From Phytoseiulus persimilis (taxonomy: Eukaryota > Arthropoda > Arachnida > Mesostigmata > Phytoseiidae), in NCBI GenBank assembly GCA_037576195.1, contig CM075102.1:39056745-39120744 (forward strand): DNA of 64,000 nucleotides, in the 5' to 3' direction. The stretch's first letter is position 1, and each line of letters opens with the position of its first letter. The position numbers were made by a program, and so were the translations under genes. Under the pieces are notes generated by a model, which was not told where the DNA came from, made no database searches, and worked only from the letters and a program-made list of their open reading frames with translations. Of this stretch, positions 45,314 through 57,643 are shown in pieces.

Positions 45314-48300
45314 CGAGTAAAAAGTCTGTCCGCATGCTCTGGAGATTACGGGTTAGGGCTCCGTGCATTTTCTCCTCCAACTTTTATAGCTCCGGGAAGG
45401 CGGATGGCGGCGAGTCGTCGGCAATTTTTTCCGTTCCTCCCTCTAGTTTCCAACAAAAAGATCAACCATACACTCTGTCGCTGTCGAACTGAGCAAAAGT
45501 GACCGGAGGTCTCGGAATCGCAACGAGAACATCCGTCTGAGGCAACGACGTTCGACCGGTCACCGATCTGGGAAGCCTGCGAGCCCAACGAGACGACAGT
45601 GGAGTTCTACTTCGGAGGTCGCGGACAGCAGCTCGAACAAAATGAAGCGCGGAAGTGCAACGGCGTCACGCCGATTCAAGCGCCGTCGGGTGAACTGATA
45701 CAGCATCTAATGTAGTAGATCAGACGAGGCAGACAGCAGACCATTTATCCTCCGAAAGGAAACACGCATGTAGTCATCCCTGGACTGGCCGCCGACCAAT
45801 CGGTCGAGTGCATGAGTGAGCTCACCCCTCGATTTCCCCCGATCGGAGCAATAAAATTCCTCCGTCGCGAGGTGAGGCTTTTCTCACATTAAGGACCCTG
45901 GCAGCCGATGCTCGGTTGCCGATGCCTCGTAGTCTTCGTCGGCCTCCTCGGCGTCGACATCGTGTGACCCCTGCGAGCGCCGGTAACTCAATGAGAACAT
46001 GATGTCCCCTCGTCTGGCCATGACACCCAACATCGGCTCCGCTCATTGACAAAGCTCTCACAGACACATTTAGCAGCCAAATAAGATGCGCGTGTGTACA
46101 TCAATACCGTCTCGCCGCGGAGAAACGGAGCCCATTGTTGGGAGCTGCGCATCATACATCTAGCTGTGCACGTTGCTCGCCTAATTCCGAGTCAAAACCC
46201 AACAGACGACCCACACCACAGGGAGAAGGGTTCCGAACCGCGTGAGAAATGTTTTGACATTCGTTGTGATCGAGGAGGAGCTTCATTGGCTTCGTAACCT
46301 CTTGACTTTGCGGCAGCTACGCCCTCCGCCGATGCTTCATAGCGGCGTCCCTACATCGTCGACGTGTACCCTCTCACGCGAGAATTAAACACTCTATCTG
46401 TGAATGGAAAGTTCCGGAAATCTCTAGCACGATGTTTCCGCCGTATTTGAGTGCGATTCCATTCCGCCGCCCCAAACGTAAACGGCTACGTGAAACGTTT
46501 CGTCGACGACAGCTCACGTCACAGCTTCGTGAGCGTCTCCAGCGGCGCCGAGTCAAATTTTCACATGGAGTCGATTCAGGGAAACATGCCGCGATGACGG
46601 CTTCTGTGCTTTTGCGGGTATCCCATTGGGTCAGCCGGAAAGCCCTCACCTGGAAGGTCGTCCCGCGAAACCGGAGTCGAACGTTGGATGATAATTCTGA
46701 TGTGAGAAAGCTCGGACATCCCCAGAGTTCCCGGTGATAATTCAGTGGGTCGGGTGGCGTTGAGTTTTTCACAGTACCACCGTGGTACGGCCAAGGAGTT
46801 CATGAGTGGATCCCAAAGAAACGCGGAGCGAGAGAAAGAGAGCGGTGAATCGAACACACAGCGCCCGAGCGGAACTTCTGGAATGCATGCAACAGAATAG
46901 GGTTCTTCTGCGGCAGGCTGCTGTTGGGCCCGGTACCAAACAACCGAAACCGGGACAGTCAACAAGCGAGATCGATGTGCATTTTCTCATAGCGTTCACT
47001 CGTCGACCCACACGGGATGGACACATCGAGAGGAGGAGCGCGAGTTAGGCTCTGTGATCGGAACACTTGACTCCATTGAGGTCTATCTGGAGACCTCCCA
47101 GACTCACGAGACCACACTGAGCTTTGTTTGGTCGCGCAAGGAAGCTCACACTGCTAGTGACTCGGAGCGCGAAGACCACCTTGCGGCAGCTGCTTGCAAA
47201 TATTTAGTCAGCGCCTGAAGCCCCCGGTCGCTTGGAGTCCGGCAGAGACTGGGAAGCGAGGCCAAACAAAAAGTGGAAAGTCGTAAAGCGAAGGGGATTC
47301 CACATCGGACTCACCGACGCAGAGATTCGCTTCATTTATCGTTATCTCACAGTTTTGGAGCATACTCGGAATATAAGAACAGCAGCTCCACGGAATTGAA
47401 GAAATCGAGGGTGCAGGGGAGGGTCGGGGAGGTAGATCTTATTTATGCCTTTATTGCACCACTACAGCTACCACTACCGCCACCACCAACGCTGCCGCTG
47501 CTAGCCGAGGCTAGTGGCTTTAGAGTAAACACATTCAAGTCCACAAAGGAAACACGGAAGGTGGGAGTAGAGCTTTTTTCTTCGAGACGTGACGGGTAAA
47601 TAGGAATTCTTTCGTTTTTCCAAAACTCCCTCAGGGAAACCCCGCCAGCCAACGAGCATCGCAGCAGTCAAACGAGCAGCCACCCAGGCATGCGCGCCCA
47701 CGCACTCAAACGAGTTACTGTCTTTGACATTTCTAGGCAGCCCTGCTGCGAAGTTGATCTCGCTCCGGAGTCTCACTCCAAGAGGTCGCAACCGAGTGTG
47801 CCAGGGCCGCGGCCTCAGTCGATGAACGCTCAACACTGTGAGTCATGGCACTCGATGCTTCGGAGAATTTCGGAATTACGTCCCTCTCACGATTTCCGGC
47901 TGACGTGTCTCTCCCGGTAAGAGTCACCGATTCGACGACGGCGAATGGAAGAATCGCTGAACTCTCCCTGTGAATCCCGAAATCGACTCCTCCCCGAAGT
48001 TTATTCCGGACAATCAATCATGGTTGATCGCACTGCCGCCGAACTTTTTATTATTCTGGATTTGTTTCTCTTCAGTATCAGGCCGCTTTGAATATGCGAC
48101 AGATAAATAGGCATCGTAAAAAACCCACCGTTCAGCTGGAAATTCAAAAGTTCACGAACGAGTTTCCGTTTGCTTTCTTCTGGAATTCGCGATCTTCTGT
48201 CATTCATTTGGGAGATTTACGAGAGGTTCTCTCCTCGGTTCCCTTCTCATCCTTATAATTCCTCTCACTCACCAATAAATTGAACACATTCAAATCCGAC

Positions 48301-51300
48301 CTCCAATAAAACTTGACACTTGAATCAAGCTTTCGTGTCGGCGTCCGTTGCTGACTGAAGATAATTCAATGGCATTTCTATTCCCGTAAGCCGGGAAGGA
48401 AGGAAAACTAGGCACGATACAGCGCAGTCATTTGAACTACGACCGATTTTAGAATTTCAAATCTGAGGAATCACAGAGAACTCCACCCGGAGTGTTCCGA
48501 GCAGCCGCTCTCCAGTTTTCCTCGCCTGGCCTTGTGTTCCGTCAGTTAGTGCCGATGCTTATTCTGTCAATCCGTCACCGCCTGACAACATCTCGGGCCA
48601 CTTGTGTGCTATCGATTCGACCGCTAACGTTTGGACGTCTCCGGAGCCTCGTGGCGACGTTGTATCGATTTCAACCTGCGGCGACGTTTCCATAAACTCA
48701 TAGACGAAACTCAACCCGGGCGAGCGGAAGAATAATAGCAGCCATGAGAATCAGGAGTATCGGAGAAACTGTCGTCGGAACTTCGAACGCGCTCAAAGTC
48801 AACCGAAGTCCACCGTCTGCCACACTGATGGACTGACTCATCCATCCCGTCACATTCAATTGGGAGTCATACATCACCGTGCTTCACTCGCTTTGTGTAA
48901 ATCTGCCACTGTTATCGAGTTGAATATCTGCCCATCCGTCTGTTCGTCTCAAAGCATGAGAAGCAAACGTCTTCATTTGAACTGGCGTCGGATCTCCTCA
49001 CCTTATCTATCTGCAGCCAGACGCCGCCCTTGTTGTTCAGATAACGCGTGCCTTCCTGCCAGTGTGTTTGCCTAACTACCTTCATGCCCTCTCGAAAGAT
49101 TCACGGACTTCACCGAGATCCGGTCGGACCGAGCTCGGCGCTGACTCACTGATTCAAATGAATGCCGAGGGATACGATGCCCCCGGAACCCGAGCGCAGG
49201 ACTATCACGGAAAAGGACGCTTCGTTCAGCCGCAACCGATCAGCTAGACTGCTGCGACAGAACGCGGTCGATGTGCCTGAGAACTAACAAGGATGTTCTC
49301 CGACATCGGCCCAGCATACCTTCGCATCCGATCCAAAATTTCCACACTCAGTCGAGGGAGGCGTGTATTCTCCAGATTTTCGGCATGCATCGCACCGTTA
49401 CACTGGTTTCGTATCGGAGGAAAGGTGACCATTCCGAGATTCTACCCTTCCAGAGAGAAACAACGCGCAACACTGGGTATCAAAACCAGACGTCATCAGC
49501 TCTTCACGGCGGCGGACCAGCGACCCCGCCTGTTGCACAAACGGTTCCGTTCATTGAATCAGGATTCTGGGCCTTTCGCGTGCCGACCGTGGATGATTTT
49601 GTGTATGCGGCTCGGACAGGACCTCGGATGCCCGGAATTCGAGAGAACTCGCCGAGTTCTCGACGCCCGTCGGTGCGACCAGGCTCCGATTCGCAATAAA
49701 ATGAGCCATTGAACTTCGGAGTTTGGGAGAAAGTGAAAGATTTCACCGGATTCGCTGAAGGCGCCCGAAGTGGATTCGCGTGTCGGAGCGCCATATTGAG
49801 TGAGCAATCTAGTCAACAACAGAAGCGTGATTGTTCGTGGAGGGAGAGAATAAAGTGGCCGAGATACTGAGAGCGGTATCCCTGATTGCGTATGTACGCA
49901 AGAAGCCCATCCGAGTCGCTCATCCGAAGTCAGCGCGAGCACGGGAGTGCGTCCCGAAGGCTGTTGGGTCGGCGTTTGAGGAGCCGGGTCGCCTAATAGC
50001 CGGCGAAGAAGAAGAGGCAGCAGATGCAGGATTTACAATTTCCCTGAATGTGTCGTAGCCGTCGTCTTCCTACCTATTGAAGTTTACGACTTCAAATTGA
50101 ACAGAAATTTTCAGCCGCTCCCGCAATTGCTGCCGCCGCCGCCACAAAACCTTGGTGTGGTCGGGTCGTAAATCCTGCGGTCGACCTCCGTTGCGTAATG
50201 GAAGCTCTCGCGACGACCGACAGTAATTTATGATAGCCTAGATATGGCAATAGAGACGGAGAAGCCAAGAAAGAATTGTAACTCGTGCTACGGGTCGAGT
50301 CTCCGCGCCAGGCCGACCCGCTCAATCTCTCGCCAGCCCGTTCGGCTCCGTTCCGAGGCGTTTTTCGGCTGCGGAAAAAACTTCGGCCTTCTCCTTCGGA
50401 AGGAAACGATGCTGGGACGTACTACGCCGTTGAGATCGGGGAGCCCCGGAGACGATGTCGATGATGTCGACGTATTATTGGGTTAAATGATGAGCGATCG
50501 TTGCCGAGAGCTTCGGGCAAGACATTGTGAGGGAAGGAGCGGAACGATTCCGCAGGAAACTAGCTGAAAGAAGATAAGCGCAGGCAAATTGATGCTCCGA
50601 TGTTTGACTCCGATGCTCTGACGACTCCTGAAGAAGACGACGACGCATTGTTCTCCTCGGCGAGCCAGCAGCGGCTGCAGGAACTTTGGCCAACTCCTAA
50701 CAAGTAGGGTGAAAGGAAGAAAAGTAGAGTAGGGAAAAAGGAGGAGGAAGCTCCGATCGTATCCATCTTACGAGAAGAAACCACTAAGTGCTTCTTTTGT
50801 CCAGCTCCGAAGAATGGGCCGGGCAAGCAATGCTGCAGCAAGTTCTGTCGCTGTGCGAGATTGTTGTGCGTTCTGTGGAAACGGCTTCCGCTATTCTCCG
50901 GTACGTCGGCGATGGTTTCAGCGAGCGCCGTCGTCAACAATCGCTGCCGCGCTATTGAAACACCTCGGGAGTCATTGGAGCCACTCGGCGGTTTCACCGG
51001 TTGGCTCAGTCCGCATGACATCTCGCGGACCCCGCTGGGAACAAGCGTTTCCTACCGTTCCTCTCGCTCTCTCGCTGAACGCAATGCAAGCAAATTAGGC
51101 CTCGATGAATAGCTCAAATGCCAGGCCCTGCACTCAAGCACCGCGCACGCACGGAGGGAACCAGTTCCAAAGAGGGCATCCAACAAGTCGAGGGAGGAGG
51201 GCCAACCAAGTCGGAGCTGAATGCAAAATCATGTAATCAGCTGTGTCAGACACAGCAACACTACTCCGAGGCACGGAGATCAGTTGCCAGTCCCAAGCCC

Positions 51301-51838
51301 ACCTGCACCCAGACGAGGCTGAGTTCCGAGTTTGTCCTGTTCGGAAGGCCCTGAATGTCTGTACCACCACTTGAGTTCGAAAGCTGAGAGCTGTAGTCTG
51401 GGTAGAGTTTCGAATTCTGTCGCTTTCCTTCTTCTCGCTCCCTGACGGATACGCGCACGTCCGAAGATGCATGAGCTCGGAACTACGAATGGCAGTGAAA
51501 CGGTTCATTGCAAGCTGGAAACGTTGATCCATCAGCTCTCAGAGTGGGTCTGTAGGACCAGTTGATACGGCGGCCGCCATCGCTCGCCCAGTCAAAGACT
51601 CGCGATAACGCCGGCGACAGATACCTGGATTTCGTCTCGACCTATTTCAATTAGATGTCAGTTACCACTAAGCTCGGGCTTCACGATGATGATGGTGCTG
51701 CTGATGATGAGTCATGGAGTTCGTCTCCGCGCGGTGGTACCGCGCTGGCTGTGAGGGGCAACTTGACAGGTTGTCGTTGCTGTTGCAGAGGTGGTTTGCG
51801 CTTGAGTCTCTTCGCTTCTCGTTCTCTCTCTCATTTCC
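45314..51838. other. Long unresolved stretch
   Basis: Open frames occur on both strands (for example 46806-47048 +, 47273-47599 +, 49271-49712 + in two frames, 49942-49559 -, 51021-50560 -). None has a recognised domain or a phase-matched splice partner. I see no RNA gene or transposon here. Confidence 0.35.
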
Positions 51839-51840
51839 TA

Positions 51841-51861
51841 TCTCTCTCTCTCTCTCTCTGA
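51841..51861. repeat. (TC)10 microsatellite
   Basis: Twenty-one nucleotides of perfect alternating T and C. Interrupted TC-rich sequence precedes it from about 51818. Confidence 0.95.
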
Positions 51862-54800
51862 CCGATGCTCTCGCGGATGTCACTCTCTTTTTCGCGGTGG
51901 CCGCTCCCAAGTTCAACTGAGCAGGCAAGCAAGCGTCAGTGGGTGCAAGGAGAAACAAAGACACTGATGAAAAATCATCCGAGCGAAAGTTTTGTTACAT
52001 GTCGTCGGCAGAGGGGACTTCGTCCCTCGTCTTGGCTGTTCGTCCGACGCCCGTCCCTCAGCATCTCGGCAGAGTCCTCCGTCGATCTTTCCGAACGCGG
52101 CGACTCTCTCCCCAGTCATCGAAAGAGTTATTTCCTATGAGAATCATCTGTCCTCATGGAAACATGCTTGATTGTGCAACTCGTCCTGTGGGTTCCTCCT
52201 TCAGGGCAGTGGAGGACTTTGTCCCGGCTGACTCTCGGTCGAGAAAGAGTCGATTTCGTTTCCGGGCTCACTATATACACTCGACGAATCGACGCGAAGT
52301 CGATTATTGTTCTTGCACTACCCGAGCAACCCGCCCTCTCCTCATGTTTCCGTTATTTCCTCGAACGTCTCTTCGCTCGGCGCTGAGTTCCCGGCCTCAA
52401 ATGCAATGGCAGTTGCGCGTTGCCGGTGCATCTGCCGAGACACCCGAAAACAGGTACTTCAGCTCTAGCCACACGAGCGAGTTGGTTGGATCTAGACGAG
52501 AGGCGTCGGAGGCCCGCTGCTATCCGTGAGAGTGTCCTTGTGCACATATCTACCATACATCGCTGACGCCACTTGTGATACTTCGAGTGGCAATTCCGTC
52601 TGGCTGCACTGCGGCAACAGGACATCGCACCGACGACGAAGATGATCACGGCTCCGACGACGTCGATGACGATGGCGGGGCTATGCTCTCAATCGTCTGT
52701 TTGTCTCTTCCCTCTCTCGGCCGCTTCCTTTTGTTCCATTTGTCCTTCCAGCGTCTCGCTGTCATTCACATTAGCCAGCGAATGCCCAATCGAAAACATT
52801 GTTTGTGCATGCGAGTGTGCATCCGTGTGTCATGAGTCTCTTTATCATACAGTATATGTATGAATACACTGAACCCGGCCCAATGAGATGCGAGTCCAAA
52901 TGCCCCATGAGGTTGAAAGGGCGCTGAAAGGATCGGCTTTTGTAGACCAACACAATCGACTTCGCCGTTCGATCTCTCGACTGAACGTCACAGAGGTGAG
53001 CGATCCCGACACGGTTCCTCCACCCGCACGTCTCTCCAGCCAGGCCTTCGGTCGCCGAGCTCGACCGCAAACATTCCCGAGCTCGAGCCCCCCCCCCCCC
53101 CATTCAGCCGCGGATCGCGAGCAAGTTCGTCTCACAATCCCGGGGTGGATCGACAATTTTCACATGAAAGTCGAATGAATCGACTCTGCTCGAAGCCGAC
53201 GAGACAAGGCTGCATGTGACACCCGCTCACTGTCGGATTATTCCGAGCCGGCCGGCAGCACGCAGCAAGCCAGCCTGGATTTTAAACTTTGCAACATTCG
53301 TGTCGTTTGTCGCGTGTCCCCACTGCTGGTGCTGTCGCGGAGACCTTGGCTTCTCCGGGATCAGAGAGAAACATCGAGGGAAGGGAAGTGTGACTCCGTG
53401 GGAGGGGGAACTCGGAGAGGAAGATTTGACCGACGCGCTCTGGCAGCCCGAAACACGAATTCGCTGAGGTCGCGGTGGTTGCTCAGGCCCGGTCGCGGCT
53501 GCGTGTAGGATGGCTGGTTGCATGCTTCAACGACGACGCCGCCACTGACTGAGAAAGTTTGGCTTAATTTATCTTGAGACAGCCCGTAATGGGGAAGTAA
53601 CAAAGAGAAATCACATTGAACAAGAAGAAAGAAACAAAGAAACAAACGGATTAACGCGCAGAGCACGAGGCTTTTTCCGCCCGAATGCTCCCTTCCGAAG
53701 GCACTTAGTGCTTTGGCGTAATGGTCATAAACGAGTTTAATTCAATTAATACACTTCCCTAACACTTTGATCTCCTCGGTGCTCACTTACTTCCACTTTC
53801 TCTCGTATGTTCTCCGGGTTCAATCATTTGCAAGCTTGCTCGCTTGATCGCTTTACACTCGCTGTGCACTACTAGATCACGGACTCCTTCTATTGTTCGA
53901 GCTCCGGTGGCATTCAAAAACGACTCCCAGCTTCTTGAAGCTCATTCGCTCCGCGAAGATTCTGATACCCAGGCGGCAACTTATTCACATGCACGCAGAT
54001 AAGGGTCAGGTCAGCCTTTTGAATCGGCCAAACGAACGGAGATCGAGAGGATTCGAATTTTTACCCCTTCACTTAGGGAGTACGATGTCGGAACATATGA
54101 GATTCATGAGTTTTGGTCGCATCATGAATATGCGCCATTCGCTGGGTTGGGGCTATGGCCCGTTCGGCGGGCTGGCCCCCTACCCGCCCGCCTACCCTCA
54201 CGCACGCACGTCGTCATCTCTTGACTCAGATATCCGACTAGTTATCCAAGAGGCAGGAGAGGAGAGCCGCCGAGGCGGGAAGATTGGCTGACAGACAGGC
54301 GGGCGGGTGGGCTAGCGGGCTAGCAGCCCATTAAATCGCCACGATGAACCTGAGAAGGTTTTCGTGAAGACCATATGTTGCTAGCTCGAGAGCTACCCCT
54401 GTGTTTCGCAGGCATCGTCGCTCTGCTGTTTCCCTACCGAGATGGATGGATGGATGAATAGCTGGATCGACTCTGGCCAGGGTCGGTGCCGAGCTGCTAG
54501 TCAAGACCGGATACCAGGCTGGCTGAGTGGCTAGCGGGCCAGCTCCAGTCAGTCGAGCGATCGACGAATGTGTCTACCACCCAGCTCCGCGGCGCGGCCA
54601 CACGCGAGGTGTCATAACGAGCCGGAGGTTCAGAACACACTCACGCACGAACAGACACTCGTATACTCAAACATACTCATACTACACACACAGATGGCTG
54701 GTGTTGAGCAGGGGTTAAAAGCGTAGGTCGCACTGAAACTATAAAGCGTACCGGGGGAACTCGTGGAGCATTCATTTATGACGAGTCATTCCGCAGGCGG

Positions 54801-56906
54801 GTAGCGGCCTCAGATGCTATCGCATTTAGTAACACCCATTAGACAGTATCATCGTTCAGAACCGCCTACTCGGAGGGATTTCGTTTCCTTGTACGCATCG
54901 AGGCTTCTTGGTTCGACTAGAATCCGGAACTCCTGAATCCATTCAGAGGCTCGATGAGGTCTAGCTCGGGAATGCGTGATATTGAAATCAACGGATGGTG
55001 CCAGAATACGGAGCAGTCGAGTTCCAACAGGACGGAGGGAAAATGGATTTCATCAAAGCCGTCACTGTGCTGCTGTTCGTCCAGCTGGTCGCCCGATCAT
55101 TGTTTTTATTCAAGCCATGCTAATATAGCATTGGCCTGACGGCATAATTGGCTTCCGCAACTCACGAGACACCCAGCGAGCCCGATCGAAATCACACTGG
55201 CAACCGGGCCCAAATAGCGTTAGCCTGAAAACCCTTCCGGAATAAATGACTTCAGGAGCGACGACTGGACCATCAGGGGCACCGTAGATTCCACACAATT
55301 CCCTAAATGGTTTCGAGCGAAGTCATGAGCGGGAAGTGCCGCGGAACACAGTCGAGAAATCTCTCCGGATTTCAACATTTGCAAGCTCGTCATCATACGC
55401 GGCATCACACGTAAATCGGGGATTTTCTCACCTTACCTCCTTCCGCTGATTACTCGGTTTCAAAAATTTCTCCGTGCAGAACGAAAGAACGGAAAAACTC
55501 GATTTTTCAGCGATAAAAGTGATCGGATCGACCCAGCATCTCCACAGTGGGTGGTTCGTTTCGGACCAATCTAAGAATTTCCCGCCATTCGGAAATTCTC
55601 CGAATTCGGCTTCCCTATGGAGATTCACTCGAGGAAGATTCCGTCAACAGATCAGTGATTTCTGTGAGGTTTGTGGGATCGGTGGTCCGTTTTGAACTCC
55701 AGACCGATCCTCGCCATTTCTCCAGCGAATCCATGGAATCCTTCGCCGTATCCGATGAAACCGACACGAACTCGATCGGTTGACTCGAAACCTTCCCGGG
55801 CAGTTTTCCGGGACGGGTCGAGAAAAAGGCATTTTCCAAGCCGTTCTGAGAATATAAATCCAGAATCGAATAATCCCGTCGAGGAATGAGAAAAGGAAGG
55901 AAGGGTAGGAAAATACTCGACTCTCTAGTTGACGACCCTGAAGCTGCGAAGCGAAACCCCTCGCTGTGTATGGCTTGGTACTTTTCCCTCCCATATCTTC
56001 AGAATGAGGTTAGTAAAGCAGAGTGGAATGTATTGTATTGTACATTCGATAAGCACTCGCAGTGTGGCAGGGAGGTTTAGGGATTGGTTCGAATCAGCTC
56101 TGATTTGTACGCATTCGTGGACCGACTTTAACCCTTGGCCATCTGACGAATCAATTCAGAACACCCTTTGCCTTGAGGGGCGCCGCGATGGGTGGACAAG
56201 CGTGCCGACGGTGGGCGCCGCGGGTTTCGACTTCTGAACCTATGTATCTCACTCGTTGCGGGAATAGACCATTCTGCTCGGAATGCTCTTCGGAGGCCTG
56301 CGCGGGTCTAAAATCCGGGCTCCGCACAGGACGGCGGATTTTCAGTCGAATACTGGACGAAGCAGTCATCGTTCCAGAAGCTCCAATCTCGACATATGGG
56401 GTAGTATCGAGTCCTCAAAACCGAGATACGACGAGACTCCGACGAACAATGATACAAAAACCATATCGGGACAGAGGGGAGGTGAGAAACTCCACAGCGA
56501 CGGTATAGCCAATTGTTCATCATAGTGGGTTATCTCCAAGAGGGAGGTAGACATAATCGGTCAGATAGCATCTTCAAATCCTGAAACCCGGCATTTGTCA
56601 CCTCGACTGATGTGGCACGAGCGCACTTTTGACCTTCGATTTTTGCATACACCAAGAGCTGAATGAGAGATTTAGGCTAGCGGATTGGTCCCTCGTTGTG
56701 GACCGATGTACCCAGCGTTCGTCTCTCACTTTTCGCTCCTCGAGCCGCTCGTTCGATCTGTCGCATTCTCGACCCGTCCGTCCCCTCCGAGCGCACCGTT
56801 CCCGGCTTTCCTCCCAAACCTCACGAATCGTCTCTATCCCCCGGCCGGAGGCTGGGGACGCGAGATGAGAGAATCAGGCCTTTTGTTGTTTTTTCTTTTT
56901 TTTCAG
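51862..56906. other. Unresolved stretch with simple repeats
   Basis: 51939-52529 (+, 196 codons) is open but Arg/Ser-rich and shares DNA with another open plus frame. 54100-54550 is full of 4-bp-periodic CGGG/CTAG/GGCT motifs. 55-56.5 kb holds short frames on both strands without motifs. Confidence 0.35.
53088..53101. repeat. Poly(C) run of 14
   Basis: Fourteen consecutive C, a likely site of length error in assembly. Confidence 0.9.
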
Positions 56907-57643
56907 CGACGAGTCGATCCGTTTGAATGATCGCTTGTCAACACATTTCCATTCACGGAGTCGGCCTCGAGGGTCCGCTGTGACCGTCTGGGGTGATCCC
57001 TCTAGAGGTGGTGCCGGCTTCGTAGCCGGCGGGTCCGGTGTCGGTTCCGCCGGCAAAAAAACCGCCGTTGCGGCAGGACCTCTGGTGGTCCCTGTCGAAA
57101 TAATCCGAGGATTTACAGGGAGGAGTTGGGTTCAACAGGTAAATTTATGAAGTCCCTGTCGTCTGCCTGCGAAGTCACTCTGAAGTCAGAGCGGTCCGGC
57201 TTAAAAATGGCAACACGCCTCTCTGTCGGTGAGCCGGCCGGGCCCGCCAGCAAGTCACTCGTTTGCTCGGTCGATAGAATCCCTCCCGCTGGGAAGCATT
57301 TGTCCGCTTGTACTGGAAGGAACAACACGACGAGATTTCGAAGCATGCTTTATGAGCACTTGCTCCAAGCAGCCGCCAACCCCGTCAGTAAGTCAGAGCG
57401 CCAGCCTACCAGAAAGGTGTCAAGTCGTCATTTTCTTCTCCTTTCTTCCGATTCCGACGACGACTTGTCGATATCGTCGCTATCGGCCAAGGTCGTTCAG
57501 AGAACTTTTCATCGCGTTCCTACTTCATCGTGAACAGCGGGAGCGCTATAGCCCAAGCGAGCCGTCCTGCTCTTCGTTGGACGCTGCCCTGTGAGCTCGG
57601 TGGCCCTCCGACGCGGATTCTCGCTTCCTTCGTGGACAGCTGA
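56907..57643 (+). CDS. Three-exon 3' part of an unidentified gene
   Basis: Exon 56907-57138 follows the best acceptor in the window (TTCTTTTTTTTCAG) and ends CAACAG before GTAAAT. Only one plus frame is open through it (phase 2 in, 0 out, 77 codons). It is Gly/Ala/Val-rich in the middle. Exon 57186-57387 (after a 47-nt intron ending CTGAAG) ends in phase 1 at a perfect GTAAGT donor. Exon 57501-57643 follows GGTCGTTCAG in phase 1 and ends TGA. Alternatively translation begins at ATG 57209, which has a good context. A minus frame 57346-57113 with a leader-like N-terminus overlaps exon 2. About 190 residues; no recognised domain. Confidence 0.4.

Noticed and set aside
51939..52529. 196-codon plus frame
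   Set aside because: Arg/Ser/Thr-rich composition; overlaps another open plus frame and pyrimidine-rich intron-like sequence; no recognisable domain.
56086..56100. GGTTCGAATC, B-box-like sequence
   Set aside because: The preceding 60 nt do not form a cloverleaf and lack an A box.
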